Positions 10,771-19,170 of a stretch of DNA of 64,000 nucleotides are shown piece after piece. The stretch spans positions 186,001-250,000 of the forward strand of contig JALFSN010000002.1 in assembly GCA_022778805.1 (NCBI GenBank), written 5' to 3'. The first letter of the stretch is position 1. Each line of letters begins with the position of its first letter. The notes below the pieces were generated by a model, which saw nothing but the letters and a program-made list of their open reading frames with translations, was not told the DNA's origin and did not search any database. The stretch comes from Arcanobacterium sp. Its GTDB lineage: Bacteria; Actinomycetota; Actinomycetes; Actinomycetales; Actinomycetaceae. Position numbers and translations under genes: made by a program.

Positions 10771-11586
10771 ATGCTGATATCCAGACCGTTTTTGTTTGTT
10801 CAATGCCGTCCCGCTGGCAACATCGAACGCGATGAAAAACAGACGATCGCACATGCAGGGGGCCTCACCATAGGGAAAGATCTGCGCGCACACGTCTTGC
10901 TGGAAGAACCAGATTTCGACCCCGTAAGAGATCTCGATCTGAAAGACGACTACTCCGGCGTCATTATTTCTGGATCCCCATTCAAAGCCGAACCACTCAA
11001 GGCCAAGCCATTCAAAGCTGAACCACTCAAAGCCGAACCATTCAAAGCCGAGGCTACTGCCACGCCGAATACTCCGGAGCGACGTCATCTGCACGCGCGG
11101 CTCACGGCACTCGCGCAATATCTACTCGATAATGATGTACCTACGTTAGGGCTGTGCTACGGATTGCAGATGCTGGCTCTAGCTAGCGGGACGAGCCTCA
11201 CAGATCAGACTAGCGAAGATCTACAAGCCGTGGATATCACTATCACTCCCGAGGGGCACCGCGACCCCGTCACGAGCCATCTTGGCAATACGATTCGCGC
11301 GTATACCGGCCATGAAGATTCGCTCGCCAGCCTACCTGCAGGGGCTACGCTGCTGGGGTGCGGAGAGCACTGCCGGTACCAGCTCGTGCGCTTCGGCACA
11401 AACATTTACGGCACCCAATTCCATCCCGAAATCACCACGCCAGGAATGCGCATCCGCATTGATCAGTACGGTGGCACATATTACGACGCCACTATGCGTG
11501 ACGCCGTCACAGCACGATGCATGTCGCAAGACGTCACCAGTTCGCATCGTTTAATCTCCGCCTTTACTGATTATTTCCGCCGTTAG
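10771..11586 (+). CDS. Class I glutamine amidotransferase-like protein
   Basis: The 271-residue protein resembles GMP-synthase-type glutamine amidotransferases. The nucleophile elbow LGLCYGLQML carries the catalytic Cys, and TQFHPEI carries the His-Glu pair. Between residues ~71 and ~95 it has an in-frame run of five 5-residue repeats (FKAEP/LKAKP/FKAEP/LKAEP/FKAEA) placed right after SGSP, where the family has a short loop. It ends 10 bp before the ATP-dependent carboxylate-amine ligase gene, so the two are probably co-transcribed and may act in one amide- or peptide-forming pathway; substrate unknown. No clear ribosome site precedes the ATG. Confidence 0.85.
   Translation: MLISRPFLFVQCRPAGNIERDEKQTIAHAGGLTIGKDLRAHVLLEEPDFDPVRDLDLKDDYSGVIISGSPFKAEPLKAKPFKAEPLKAEPFKAEATATPNTPERRHLHARLTALAQYLLDNDVPTLGLCYGLQMLALASGTSLTDQTSEDLQAVDITITPEGHRDPVTSHLGNTIRAYTGHEDSLASLPAGATLLGCGEHCRYQLVRFGTNIYGTQFHPEITTPGMRIRIDQYGGTYYDATMRDAVTARCMSQDVTSSHRLISAFTDYFRR
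10981..11055 (+). repeat. 15-bp coding tandem repeat, five units
   Basis: Five in-frame 15-base units alternate between ttcaaagccgaacca and ctcaaagccgaacca types inside the amidotransferase gene. The unit length keeps the reading frame, so copy-number change would lengthen or shorten a surface loop without destroying the protein. Confidence 0.85.
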
Positions 11587-11596
11587 GAGGCAGCAC

Positions 11597-12796
11597 ATGG
11601 GCATCTCTTTCGCGCACTCCACCCGCTCCACCATTGGTATCGAGTGGGAATTACAGCTTCTCGATAAAGACTCGCTCGACCTGCGCCAATGCGCGCCGAC
11701 CATTCTCGAAGAAGTGGAGCGCCGGCACCCAGGCAATGGCCTGGTACACCGAGAGATGCTTCTCAACACTGTAGAGATTATTTCCAAGCCGCAGCGCACC
11801 GTGCGCGCATGCCTCGCTGATCTGCGTAAAGGGATAGAACTGCTGCTTCCTATCACTGCCGATCTGCGGGTAGAGCTGGCGTCGTCTGGATCTCACCCAT
11901 TCGCCAATCCCAGCTACCAGCAAGTGACCGACAATGAGCGCTATAGCGAACTGATTAACCGCACCCAATGGTGGGGGCGCCAAATGCTCCTCTTCGGCAC
12001 CCATGTACACGTCGGCATAGAGAATCGCGATAAAGTCCTCCCCATCCAAAATTATCTGTGCACAAAATTGGGGCATATACAGGCACTCTTCGCATCTTCT
12101 CCATACTGGGCTGGCACCGACACCGGCTACACCGACAATCGCGCCATGGTGTTTCAGCAGCTGCCCACGGCCGGCAAGCCCTACCAATTCGAGACCTGGC
12201 AGCAGCTTGAGCAGTTCACCGATGGAATGCGCAAAACCGGCGTCATTCGTTCATTTGATGAGGTGCGCTGGGACATTCGCCCCTCGCCAAAATTTGGCAC
12301 GATTGAAGTGCGCATCGCAGATGCTTCCTCGAACGAAAAAGAAGTAGCTGCGTGTGGCGCTCTGATTCACGCTCTCGTTGAGACGGCGTCACGGCGTCTC
12401 GATAAAGGCGAGGAGCTAGAGCGAATACCCGATTGGTTCGTCAGGGAGAATAGGTGGCGCGCTGCGCGCTACGGCATGGACGCAGTCTTGATTGAGAATG
12501 CCGCTGGGGAAGAAGGCCATATTGCAGATTCATTGCCGATCTGGCTCGATGAGCTGACGCCGGCAGCCGAATATCTGGGATGTGCCGAAGAGCTGTGGGC
12601 TATCGAGGATATCGTGCGGGTGGGCGTCGGGTATCAGCGGCAAAGAGCCATCTTTCAGTTCACCAGCTCCTACGATAGCGTGGTGGAACACATGATTGCC
12701 GAGATGAAAGCAGCTAAGCCCATTAGCCCTGATGCTTTCATCTCGACGTGCGAACAATCACGGTGGGTCAAAGGACGCCTCACGTACCTTCGCTAA
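11597..12796 (+). CDS. Carboxylate-amine ligase, YbdK/glutamate-cysteine ligase type 2 family
   Basis: The 399-residue protein matches the GCS2 (YbdK/EgtA-like) fold. It starts with GIEWELQLLD (family IGxExE-type ATP/Mg motif), followed by NTVEI, GTHVHVGI and EVRIADAS, all hallmarks of the family. Members join an amino acid carboxylate to an amine using ATP; some make gamma-glutamylcysteine, others have no known substrate. A strong AGGAGG sits 6 bases before the ATG, 10 bp after the amidotransferase stop. Length is normal. A 25-bp tandem duplication covers its stop codon. Confidence 0.9.
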   Translation: MGISFAHSTRSTIGIEWELQLLDKDSLDLRQCAPTILEEVERRHPGNGLVHREMLLNTVEIISKPQRTVRACLADLRKGIELLLPITADLRVELASSGSHPFANPSYQQVTDNERYSELINRTQWWGRQMLLFGTHVHVGIENRDKVLPIQNYLCTKLGHIQALFASSPYWAGTDTGYTDNRAMVFQQLPTAGKPYQFETWQQLEQFTDGMRKTGVIRSFDEVRWDIRPSPKFGTIEVRIADASSNEKEVAACGALIHALVETASRRLDKGEELERIPDWFVRENRWRAARYGMDAVLIENAAGEEGHIADSLPIWLDELTPAAEYLGCAEELWAIEDIVRVGVGYQRQRAIFQFTSSYDSVVEHMIAEMKAAKPISPDAFISTCEQSRWVKGRLTYLR

Positions 12797-12839
12797 CTCG
12801 GGATTGCTACAGCCTCGCTAACTCACGATTGTTACAGCT
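12790..12839. repeat. 25-bp tandem duplication spanning two convergent stop codons
   Basis: Copies at 12790-12814 and 12815-12839 match at 21 of 25 positions and start tcgctaactc. Copy 1 contains the ligase stop (TAA); copy 2 contains the stop of the convergent DUF3021 gene. It looks like replication slippage at a gene end. Confidence 0.8.
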
Positions 12840-13272
12840 TCTCGTTGATGTTTCGGACTTCCGCGCGAGCCAGAAAATACATCACCAACCAGATCGCCAG
12901 GTAGATGACCACAATCATCACGACGATTCCCAGCAGCTCGATGCCTGATTTCCACCACTTCAGATACGTGCCGGCCGCCAGCCCACAGATGAGCACGATA
13001 CTTCCGTGCATGGCTGACGTGAGCATAAGCGGGCGTTTCTCATTTCCATAGAGCAAGGAAGCGAAAGCGCAGATAGCCCCATAGAGAGCATAGATGACGC
13101 GCTCTATCAGCACTGCATTATTAATATTTTCAAACCCATCTAGAAAACCAGGGGTGCCTGGCGAATAGCCCTGCCCCGCTATATAAGAACATATAAGTTC
13201 AATCGTGACGCCGATAGCAATACCAACACATGCGCCAAGGGCTGCAGTGCTGACGACTTCTTTCGTTCTCAT
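12832..13272 (-). CDS. DUF3021-like membrane protein
   Basis: The 146-residue protein has four predicted membrane helices (VVSTAALGACVGIAIGV; IYALYGAICAFASLLY; GSIVLICGLAAGTYL; IVVMIVVIYLAIWLVMYFL), the DUF3021 layout. In Firmicutes and actinobacteria such proteins are usually encoded beside a LytTR regulator, as here, and are thought to modulate it at the membrane. I chose ATG 13272 because GAGGA precedes it; the longer frame upstream is low-complexity and lacks a site. Confidence 0.75.
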   Translation of the reverse strand: MRTKEVVSTAALGACVGIAIGVTIELICSYIAGQGYSPGTPGFLDGFENINNAVLIERVIYALYGAICAFASLLYGNEKRPLMLTSAMHGSIVLICGLAAGTYLKWWKSGIELLGIVVMIVVIYLAIWLVMYFLARAEVRNINEKL

Positions 13273-13445
13273 CTCCGGTTCCTCTCTATACGTCTTTCTG
13301 TATACCTGTGTTTTGTGCGCGCCCGTTTCGCGCGCCCGTTTGCATTTCTGTGTGCTCTTGTGCCCCCTCCACGCGTTTCTGTGCGTTTCTGTGTGTTTCT
13401 TGCACGTCCACCGCGAAAATCGCGCAGGTATCACTTGCAGGGCAG

Positions 13446-13892
13446 TCAAAGACCGAGTGCCCCTTTGAACGCCCGCAGTTGGCGGCGGGATACGTAATAG
13501 CGGGTGCCGTCTTTCAAACGCACAGAAATCGTGGTAGAAAGCGAAAGATCAAGCCGCTCTATCGCTGATATATTGACGATTTCTGACTGCGATATCCGCA
13601 CGAATGACGACGGCGGCAGCACACTTTCGATTTCATATAGCCGAGCTTTGATCTTCCAATCTCCGCTGGCCGTGTGGGCATAAACAGCTTTATCTTTGGT
13701 AAAAAATGCGAGAGTAGAGCGCACGTCGAGCAATGCCGCCTCATGCGCTCGAATGCCGACGATTTTGTGCATCGGGGAAGCCGCAACGAACTCTTGGAGT
13801 GCACGCACGTCGTCATCAATCTCACGTGCCGTCACGGAAATCAACGTCTCCGTGACGCTCGGATCAATAGTGAGGTTAAATCGCACCATCAT
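13446..13892 (-). CDS. LytTR-family DNA-binding regulator
   Basis: The 148-residue regulator has a short N-terminal region and a C-terminal LytTR domain (~55-148) with ALLDVRSTLAFFTKDKAVY, SFVRISQSEIVNISAIE and GTRYYVSRRQLR, all family signatures. It lacks a receiver domain, typical of regulators paired with a DUF3021 membrane protein. GGGAGG lies just before two adjacent ATG codons (13892 and 13889); the second has better spacing. A 173-base A/G-rich spacer with repeated cacagaaacgc units separates it from the DUF3021 gene. Confidence 0.85.
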   Translation of the reverse strand: MMVRFNLTIDPSVTETLISVTAREIDDDVRALQEFVAASPMHKIVGIRAHEAALLDVRSTLAFFTKDKAVYAHTASGDWKIKARLYEIESVLPPSSFVRISQSEIVNISAIERLDLSLSTTISVRLKDGTRYYVSRRQLRAFKGALGL

Positions 13893-14184
13893 CCTCCCTC
13901 TTCCCTCAGCTAGTTGTGCTTTCTTGCAGCTGGCTTCCTCACGTACGCTGTCTCGCCCACGTGCTTCCAGTAAACCGAGATGGGGTATGGGATGTCGAGC
14001 TACAACGCTAAGCGAGGGAGTATCGGCGACAAGCGGAAATGGGGCAGAGACGGTCGAGCCGAAGCCGGAAAGGAGCTTGAAGCGGCAAAGTAGCGTTTGA
14101 AGCCGCAAAAGCGGCAAAACGGCAAAAAATATGGCCGCAGCCAGATCTGCATAGGGTAATTCGCGCACACTGTCGTTCATACGC

Positions 14185-14218
14185 ATTTCATGCACTATGA
14201 AATGTACTAGTAGTGCAT
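14185..14218. promoter_or_regulatory. Nested dyads upstream of the LytTR gene
   Basis: ATTTCAT-gcact-ATGAAAT (14185-14203) overlaps a second dyad with arms ATGCACTA (14190-14197) and TAGTGCAT (14211-14218). It is ~290 bp upstream of the LytTR start and just past the end of the dehydrogenase gene. It could be a binding site or a weak terminator; low certainty. The rest of 13893-14256 is only imperfect gcggcaaaa-type repeats. Confidence 0.3.
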
Positions 14219-14256
14219 CCACCCAACAGATCTGGCCACGGCCATGCCGCGTGGCA

Positions 14257-15177
14257 TCACGCCCGAGCTGCAGCCTCCGGCGAGACCATCTCAGGATTCG
14301 GGCCCGTGATATTGCCATCTTCATCGTAGAGGTAGAAACCTTTGCCGGTAGCCAGCCCCGTCACGCCCTTATCAATCTGCCGCTTCAGCAGCCAGGCAAA
14401 CGAACCCTCTTCTTCACCCATTCGCCCTCTGTTGATGTTGTATGCCACGTTGAAGCCGACGACGTCATACATCTCAAACGGCGACTTTACTGATTTCGTG
14501 GCCACATGCCAGGTGTTGTCGATATCCTCCGGAGAGGCGTACCCGTTCACCCACAGATCCGCCGCTGCGTTGAGGAACGGAATGAGCAGGGAATTGAGCA
14601 GATATCCTGGCACTTCTTTTTGAATCGGAATCGGCACCAGATTGATCGACTTAGCAAAATCCAACACCGCATTGAACGTCTCATCCGAGGTCTTCGGCGT
14701 GCGCATCACTTCACCGGTGTTATTGCGCCACACGAGGTTGGCGAAGTGCAGCGTCGTAAATTTCTCCGGCCGCCCCGTGGCCTCCATAAAGTCCGAGGGA
14801 CGCAGCGACGACGTATTTGTAGCAAAAATCGCATGCTCAGGCGCACCCTCGTTTACTTCAGCCCACACTTTCTTTTTCAGATCGAGAATTTCAGGCACGG
14901 CTTCAATCACGAGGTCTGCCTGCGCCACTGCTTCTTTCAGATTGCTTGACGTCGAAATTCGCGTGACCGCATCCTTAAACTTCTCATCGCTATAGTCGCT
15001 AAGATCGCGCAGATAATGCCCGCGGATCCACTCCCAACGCTCGGGGAGTTTGGCGAGAATTTCATCGCTGATGTCATATGCCACTACATTTTTCCCAGCC
15101 CATGCATTTTGCATAATGATCTGCGAACCCAAGACGCCCGTGCCCAGCACCGTGACGTTATTGATATTCGAGGACAT
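14257..15177 (-). CDS. 3-hydroxyacyl-CoA dehydrogenase family protein
   Basis: The 306-residue NAD-dependent dehydrogenase has the Rossmann motif VTVLGTGVLGSQI near the N-terminus, VIEAVPE and NTSSLRPSDF in the NAD domain, HFANLVWRNN at the catalytic His, and a C-terminal dimerisation domain ending GKGFYLYD. It probably interconverts 3-hydroxyacyl- and 3-oxoacyl-CoA, as in butyrate/fatty-acid metabolism. No other beta-oxidation genes are nearby, so its pathway is open. AAGGAG lies 7 bases before ATG 15177; the longer frame lacks a site. Confidence 0.9.
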   Translation of the reverse strand: MSSNINNVTVLGTGVLGSQIIMQNAWAGKNVVAYDISDEILAKLPERWEWIRGHYLRDLSDYSDEKFKDAVTRISTSSNLKEAVAQADLVIEAVPEILDLKKKVWAEVNEGAPEHAIFATNTSSLRPSDFMEATGRPEKFTTLHFANLVWRNNTGEVMRTPKTSDETFNAVLDFAKSINLVPIPIQKEVPGYLLNSLLIPFLNAAADLWVNGYASPEDIDNTWHVATKSVKSPFEMYDVVGFNVAYNINRGRMGEEEGSFAWLLKRQIDKGVTGLATGKGFYLYDEDGNITGPNPEMVSPEAAARA

Positions 15178-15489
15178 ATCTGCTCCTTCACTCCGTTGTA
15201 GGTATTTCGTCCTGTGTGGTGATTGTAACGTCGCATCCCTTGACACTTATTCCCGACACAATCCCTTGAACTGACGATGCAACCGCAGTTGGCAAAAGGC
15301 GTCTCTCGACAGCGCGTTCCACGCCATGAGCACGCGTTACAACACGTACGCCGTCACCGCGCACACCTAGCGCGTAGAGCCACGAGCCAACTATGCGCAC
15401 CGCCGTCACGCACGCTTTTCAGAAAAGTCGAGTCGCGTAGGCACGGCATCCGATCAGGCGATATCCGGCAGATGATATTGGGCAAAAAG

Positions 15490-16764
15490 TCAGAGCGTAC
15501 CGGCAGGAATCGTGCCCTCAATCTTTGTCGTCACCGAACCTGTACCATGAGCCTCAATACCGCCCACAGACAGCGCATTAACGGCGGCGCCTTCCAGCAC
15601 TTCAAAGCTCACGAGATGATCACCCTCGGTAGCCACGACTCCTCCGATCGTGAGAGCGGTCAGCTCCCCACCAGGTTTGATGGAAACGCCAATCGCCTGC
15701 AAGGGCATCTGCACGCCTTTCACCAAGCTCAACCCCTCAGCACCAGTAGTACGCACATCACCCGTCACCTCAAGTGAGCCCATTGGTTTAGAAACCTGGA
15801 TGCCAATAGCACCGTCACCATGCGTGGTAATCGATTGGAATTTTGCCGACTGCACTGAGCCGTCATACACGTTGAAACCGCGTGCCCCGAGGCCACTCGT
15901 GACAATCGGAGCATTGATCTCCAGGTGCCCCATATCGCCAAAATTCACAAACCCAATGCCGGAAGCACCCGTGGAAGTGATAGCTTCATTCGCCACCCAC
16001 TCCGGCGTTCTTCCCCACAGATCCAGCACCATATCGTTGGGTCCGTGCGTCGTCACCGGCCCATTATTCTCCACGCGATCTACGATTGCTCCGCCGAGCA
16101 CAAACACGCCGCCGGTAATTTTGTCGGGAGTCCCCTGAACGATTCCGCCATCGGTCACAATCGTATCCGTCTCGATGAGATCAGCCGTAAACTTGCCGCC
16201 AGCTAGCTTGCCCTCGCGGTCAGTGTAGCCATCCACAAAAATGCCCGACCCGCGCACCGGCGTTTCTTCTGTACCCGCACTAATTCCGCGCAGCGTGGCT
16301 GTGAAGAGCGAATCCGGATCCGGATTGCGATTCCAGAGTGTGAAGCCTCCTTGTAGCACATCCACGCCGTAGCCGTGCGGCTGCTCCACTCTCCCGCGCA
16401 CATCGGCGCTCTTGACAAACACGTGGTCTGCTTCCACGCGTACCTTCTTCAGCTCGCCCTCGGCAATAATGTACACTTGGCCAACCGTGGTGACGTTGTT
16501 CAAGCGGAACGTGCCCGCATCGGCAAGAGACGTGCTGTTGTACACAGCCACCTCATAATCAGTGGTGGTAATCGTGACATCACGCAGGGTATTGTTCTTC
16601 GTGAGCCGCACGCCTTTCGCCGTAAACTCCAACGTGCCGCCGCTAAGCGTCGCTCCCTCGGGCAGCGTTATCGAGGGCGAGCCGCTAATCGTGCCCTCCA
16701 CCTCAATGTTTTGCTCACCAGCTTCAATCGCGGCGGCCAATTCTTTCACAGAAGTAACTTTCAT
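15490..16764 (-). CDS. Right-handed beta-helix-like protein, unknown function
   Basis: The 424-residue product is built of repetitive short beta strands with Asn/Gly/Val/Thr turns (ITLPEGATLSGGTLEF; NTLRDVTITTTDYEVAVYN), like pectate-lyase-type beta-helices. It lacks a signal peptide or membrane segment, which is unusual because most such helices are secreted. A gap of 28 bp separates it from the metallo-hydrolase upstream, suggesting an operon. No catalytic residues were recognised. The ATG at 16764 is preceded by GGGAG at a long spacing. Confidence 0.75.
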   Translation of the reverse strand: MKVTSVKELAAAIEAGEQNIEVEGTISGSPSITLPEGATLSGGTLEFTAKGVRLTKNNTLRDVTITTTDYEVAVYNSTSLADAGTFRLNNVTTVGQVYIIAEGELKKVRVEADHVFVKSADVRGRVEQPHGYGVDVLQGGFTLWNRNPDPDSLFTATLRGISAGTEETPVRGSGIFVDGYTDREGKLAGGKFTADLIETDTIVTDGGIVQGTPDKITGGVFVLGGAIVDRVENNGPVTTHGPNDMVLDLWGRTPEWVANEAITSTGASGIGFVNFGDMGHLEINAPIVTSGLGARGFNVYDGSVQSAKFQSITTHGDGAIGIQVSKPMGSLEVTGDVRTTGAEGLSLVKGVQMPLQAIGVSIKPGGELTALTIGGVVATEGDHLVSFEVLEGAAVNALSVGGIEAHGTGSVTTKIEGTIPAGTL

Positions 16765-16792
16765 GGTTGATCTTTTTTCTCCCTTGCCATAC

Positions 16793-17446
16793 TCACTGCT
16801 GAGCAGGCACATTAATCGTTATTGAATCACCAGTGCCCAGCGCCACTGCCTCTCCACCGTAGCTCTGCGCAATTCGAGCAAGCGTTTTTTGAGCAAACTC
16901 GCGCCCTAGATCATTGAGCGTAGCATCGTGTATCCCAATCACCCGTTTAGGCCGCACGCGTCGCAAGTACTCTTCTAGCTGCGGATTGTTTTGCCAGGGG
17001 GCAGCGAGCGCCGTCAAGAGCGTATCCACTCCCTCACAATCCTGATGCGCATCTCCTGGATGCAAGACAGCGCCAGCAACGAGGTATCCCACGTTCGGAA
17101 TGACGCCGTCATCCAAACTCGCTCTAGCCTGCTCTTTGCCCACCACACGCACGGGAATATCTCCCACGGTGAAAGCATCTCCCTCAGCTACGAGCGTGAC
17201 GTCTGAATCTGGGGCGTCAAGAGACAGCGGCGTGGGCGAAAACACTTTAAGCTGCGGGTGGGCGCGAATTGAGGCCGCAAGGGAGGGCACATCCACATGA
17301 TCGAAATGATTGTGGGTGACGAGTACCGCATCAGCGCTCTCCACGCTCTCGGGATATCCAAAATACCCAGGATCCACCACGATTGAGGTGGTCTCTGAGG
17401 AAATCGTCACCGCCGCATGAACGCCACGAGTGATCGTCAGTTGCAT
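16793..17446 (-). CDS. Metallo-beta-lactamase-fold hydrolase (UlaG-like)
   Basis: The 217-residue cytoplasmic protein carries the metal-binding motif HNHFDH near residue 69, with further ligands in LHPGDAHQD and IHDATLND. The compact form without large insertions fits the UlaG-like/L-ascorbate-lactonase or general MBL hydrolase group. Substrate unknown. AAGGAG precedes ATG 17446. It leads into the beta-helix gene. Confidence 0.85.
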   Translation of the reverse strand: MQLTITRGVHAAVTISSETTSIVVDPGYFGYPESVESADAVLVTHNHFDHVDVPSLAASIRAHPQLKVFSPTPLSLDAPDSDVTLVAEGDAFTVGDIPVRVVGKEQARASLDDGVIPNVGYLVAGAVLHPGDAHQDCEGVDTLLTALAAPWQNNPQLEEYLRRVRPKRVIGIHDATLNDLGREFAQKTLARIAQSYGGEAVALGTGDSITINVPAQQ

Positions 17447-18105
17447 AGGAACTCCTTCACGAAACCAGTCACGAAGAGCAAGATGGGATACTACATCAGG
17501 CTGCGAAACCAAACCGCAAGATCAGGACACGCAAACACCTGCGTCGCTTTCAGAAAACCCGAACGGTGAAAGTGGGATATTAATTCCCGCCCACCTCTGC
17601 CTGTATCCTCTCGCATCTTTCTTCCCCTTTTGGCCCTTCCCCTTTCCTTTTTTCTTCCCCTTTTGCCCTGCGAAAGATCGACAACTTGCCTTGGAAAAGA
17701 CCTACAACGTGGAGAAGCATATGGCACGACACATACGGCACGAGACGCATATCACATAAATCCTCGTGGGGAATTATCTGTCACCTCGGGTTGTTGTGGT
17801 GGATGTAGCTGCTGTAGACGGATGAACGCCGCGGAGCTTCGTGAAAATCTAATCTCAAGACATTAAAAACAGATCTGATTCGATGAAGCCGAGCTGACGC
17901 TCAGGCGCCTGCGGCGATAGCTAAAAATAGCTAAAGATAACCAACATAAAAGTGACGGCTACGAGTTCTATAACGTTGGGCCCCAGAGTGTAGCTCTAGA
18001 GCCAGGAACCTAGAGTACGGGCACTCAGGCCCGCATCTGAACGTGAAAACATCAATCTGAAACGTAGCCAGCGAAGATAAAGACAGATAGGAAAGGTTCA
18101 CTGAT
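17447..18105. other. Gene-free stretch, pyrimidine-rich
   Basis: No long frame is convincing. Positions ~17580-17680 are strongly C/T-rich. A 12-codon frame at 17720-17758 (MARHIRHETHIT) has GGAG before it and could be a leader peptide, but nothing supports it further. CTCTAG/CTAGAG dyads occur near 17991-18015. Confidence 0.4.
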
Positions 18106-18537
18106 ATGAACACCCAAGAAATGCACAAGCGTTTACTTGAAAATCTCATCAAGATCACTGGTAAAACCGCTGAGGAACTCGTTCCAGGGCTGCACGCTGC
18201 TGGAGTGGAAGCACACGCCGCTGGAGATCCAGCTGTGAACGAAGTTCACAAGCAATTCATTAGTGGCATGGCGGCTGAGCTCGGCCTCGATTTTGATGGT
18301 GTGGAGAAATACACCCCACACTTCGAGGATGACCGCGAAGGTGTGCTCTCTGGCCTCGCAAAAGACTCTGGAAAAACCGAATCAGAAGTTCACGAGGCTT
18401 TCGAGAAAGTCGGCGGCCAATACCGCGAAGCACGCAGCAAAGCCGTGGCTGCTAATCACGAGGGGTTCGTGGTGCGAGCAGCTAAAGAGCTCGGCCTCGA
18501 CCGCTCCATCATCGAGAAGGCTTTCATCTTCGACTAA
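18106..18537 (+). CDS. Small helical protein, hypothetical
   Basis: The 143-residue soluble, mostly helical acidic protein has repeated sub-patterns (LIKITGKTAEEL; GLAKDSGKTESEV; RAAKELGLDRSII), as if built from related helix-turn-helix-like units. AGGAAAGG lies 9 bases before the ATG and a strong terminator follows, so it is a monocistronic unit. I do not recognise the family. The clean signals argue it is well expressed. Confidence 0.8.
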   Translation: MNTQEMHKRLLENLIKITGKTAEELVPGLHAAGVEAHAAGDPAVNEVHKQFISGMAAELGLDFDGVEKYTPHFEDDREGVLSGLAKDSGKTESEVHEAFEKVGGQYREARSKAVAANHEGFVVRAAKELGLDRSIIEKAFIFD

Positions 18538-18657
18538 TTGTGAGTGCTAGTTCGACTATTTTACTGACCTGTCATCTCTGACGGCTGGAGCGGACAGACT
18601 CTCAGAATTCACCGGCCGCCAAAGCCGACTGCCAAAATTCAGTCAAAATCTCTCCAC

Positions 18658-18706
18658 ATGTGGGGGCTGCTGATCACAGTGATCAGCGGCCCCCACATCT
18701 TTTTTC
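18658..18706 (+). terminator. Strong rho-independent terminator
   Basis: Arms 18658-18677 and 18679-18698 pair over about 20 bases with one G-T mismatch and are followed by TCTTTTTTCC. It closes the small helical protein gene. Confidence 0.93.
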
Positions 18707-18972
18707 CTCTTTCGCGCCCCTTTCTTAGTGCCTCCTCATTCTTTAGCATCCTCCCTTAGCGACTCTCCCCTTAGTCCCATTTCTCAGTGCCCATTTCTCA
18801 GTGTTCTCCCGCCGCATTTCGTCACTCCCCCCCCCCGTTACTGCTCTACCGCTCTGCTCTACCGCTCCATCCTCGCCATCATTCTTCGCCGCACCCCTGC
18901 CGCATCCCCATCTTTCGACTCTCCCTCTTTGCCTCTCATTTTCCGATATTTATAGATCTGGAAAGGTAAAAT

Positions 18973-19170
18973 ATGGGTTCAGCGGGTGTGCTCCACAACG
19001 GTGTGGAGCACACCCACATAGACCATCGCAATCAGGCACCAAACCAGACCACCAACAGTTGGGAGACGCATATGGCCGGAGCGGACGCGGCGCAACGGAA
19101 CCGAGAATTAATGGCTTCTGCTGAGGCGTTCGTGCAGGTGTGGGAGAAAGCGCAGGCATGGAACAAATGA
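18973..19170 (+). CDS. Possible small leader protein upstream of the MFS gene
   Basis: This 65-codon frame starts after GGAAAGGT and ends with TGA overlapping the MFS start as ATGA, the arrangement of translational coupling. A shorter start at 19072 (MAGADAAQRNREL...) has an even better site (GGGAG, 7 bases) and avoids the hairpin inside the first codons, so the true product may be 32 residues. No family recognised; low to moderate support. Confidence 0.4.
   Translation: MGSAGVLHNGVEHTHIDHRNQAPNQTTNSWETHMAGADAAQRNRELMASAEAFVQVWEKAQAWNK
18984..19015. promoter_or_regulatory. Perfect 14-bp inverted repeat with 4-base loop
   Basis: Arms gggtgtgctccaca and tgtggagcacaccc enclose acgg. No T-run follows, so it is unlikely to be a simple terminator. 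Its position before the MFS/GH1 locus suggests an operator or an RNA leader hairpin controlling sugar uptake genes. Confidence 0.6.

Noticed and set aside
13696-14100. 134-codon plus-strand frame over the LytTR gene
   Set aside because: Antisense to a clear LytTR domain and low-complexity; no start signal.
17720-17758. 12-codon leader-like frame MARHIRHETHIT
   Set aside because: Has a GGAG before it, but no attenuator structure or related biosynthetic gene follows.
18720-18960. Pyrimidine-rich frames between the terminator and the MFS leader
   Set aside because: Composition is simple C/T-rich sequence with repeated catttctcagtg; frames have no ribosome sites or domain features.
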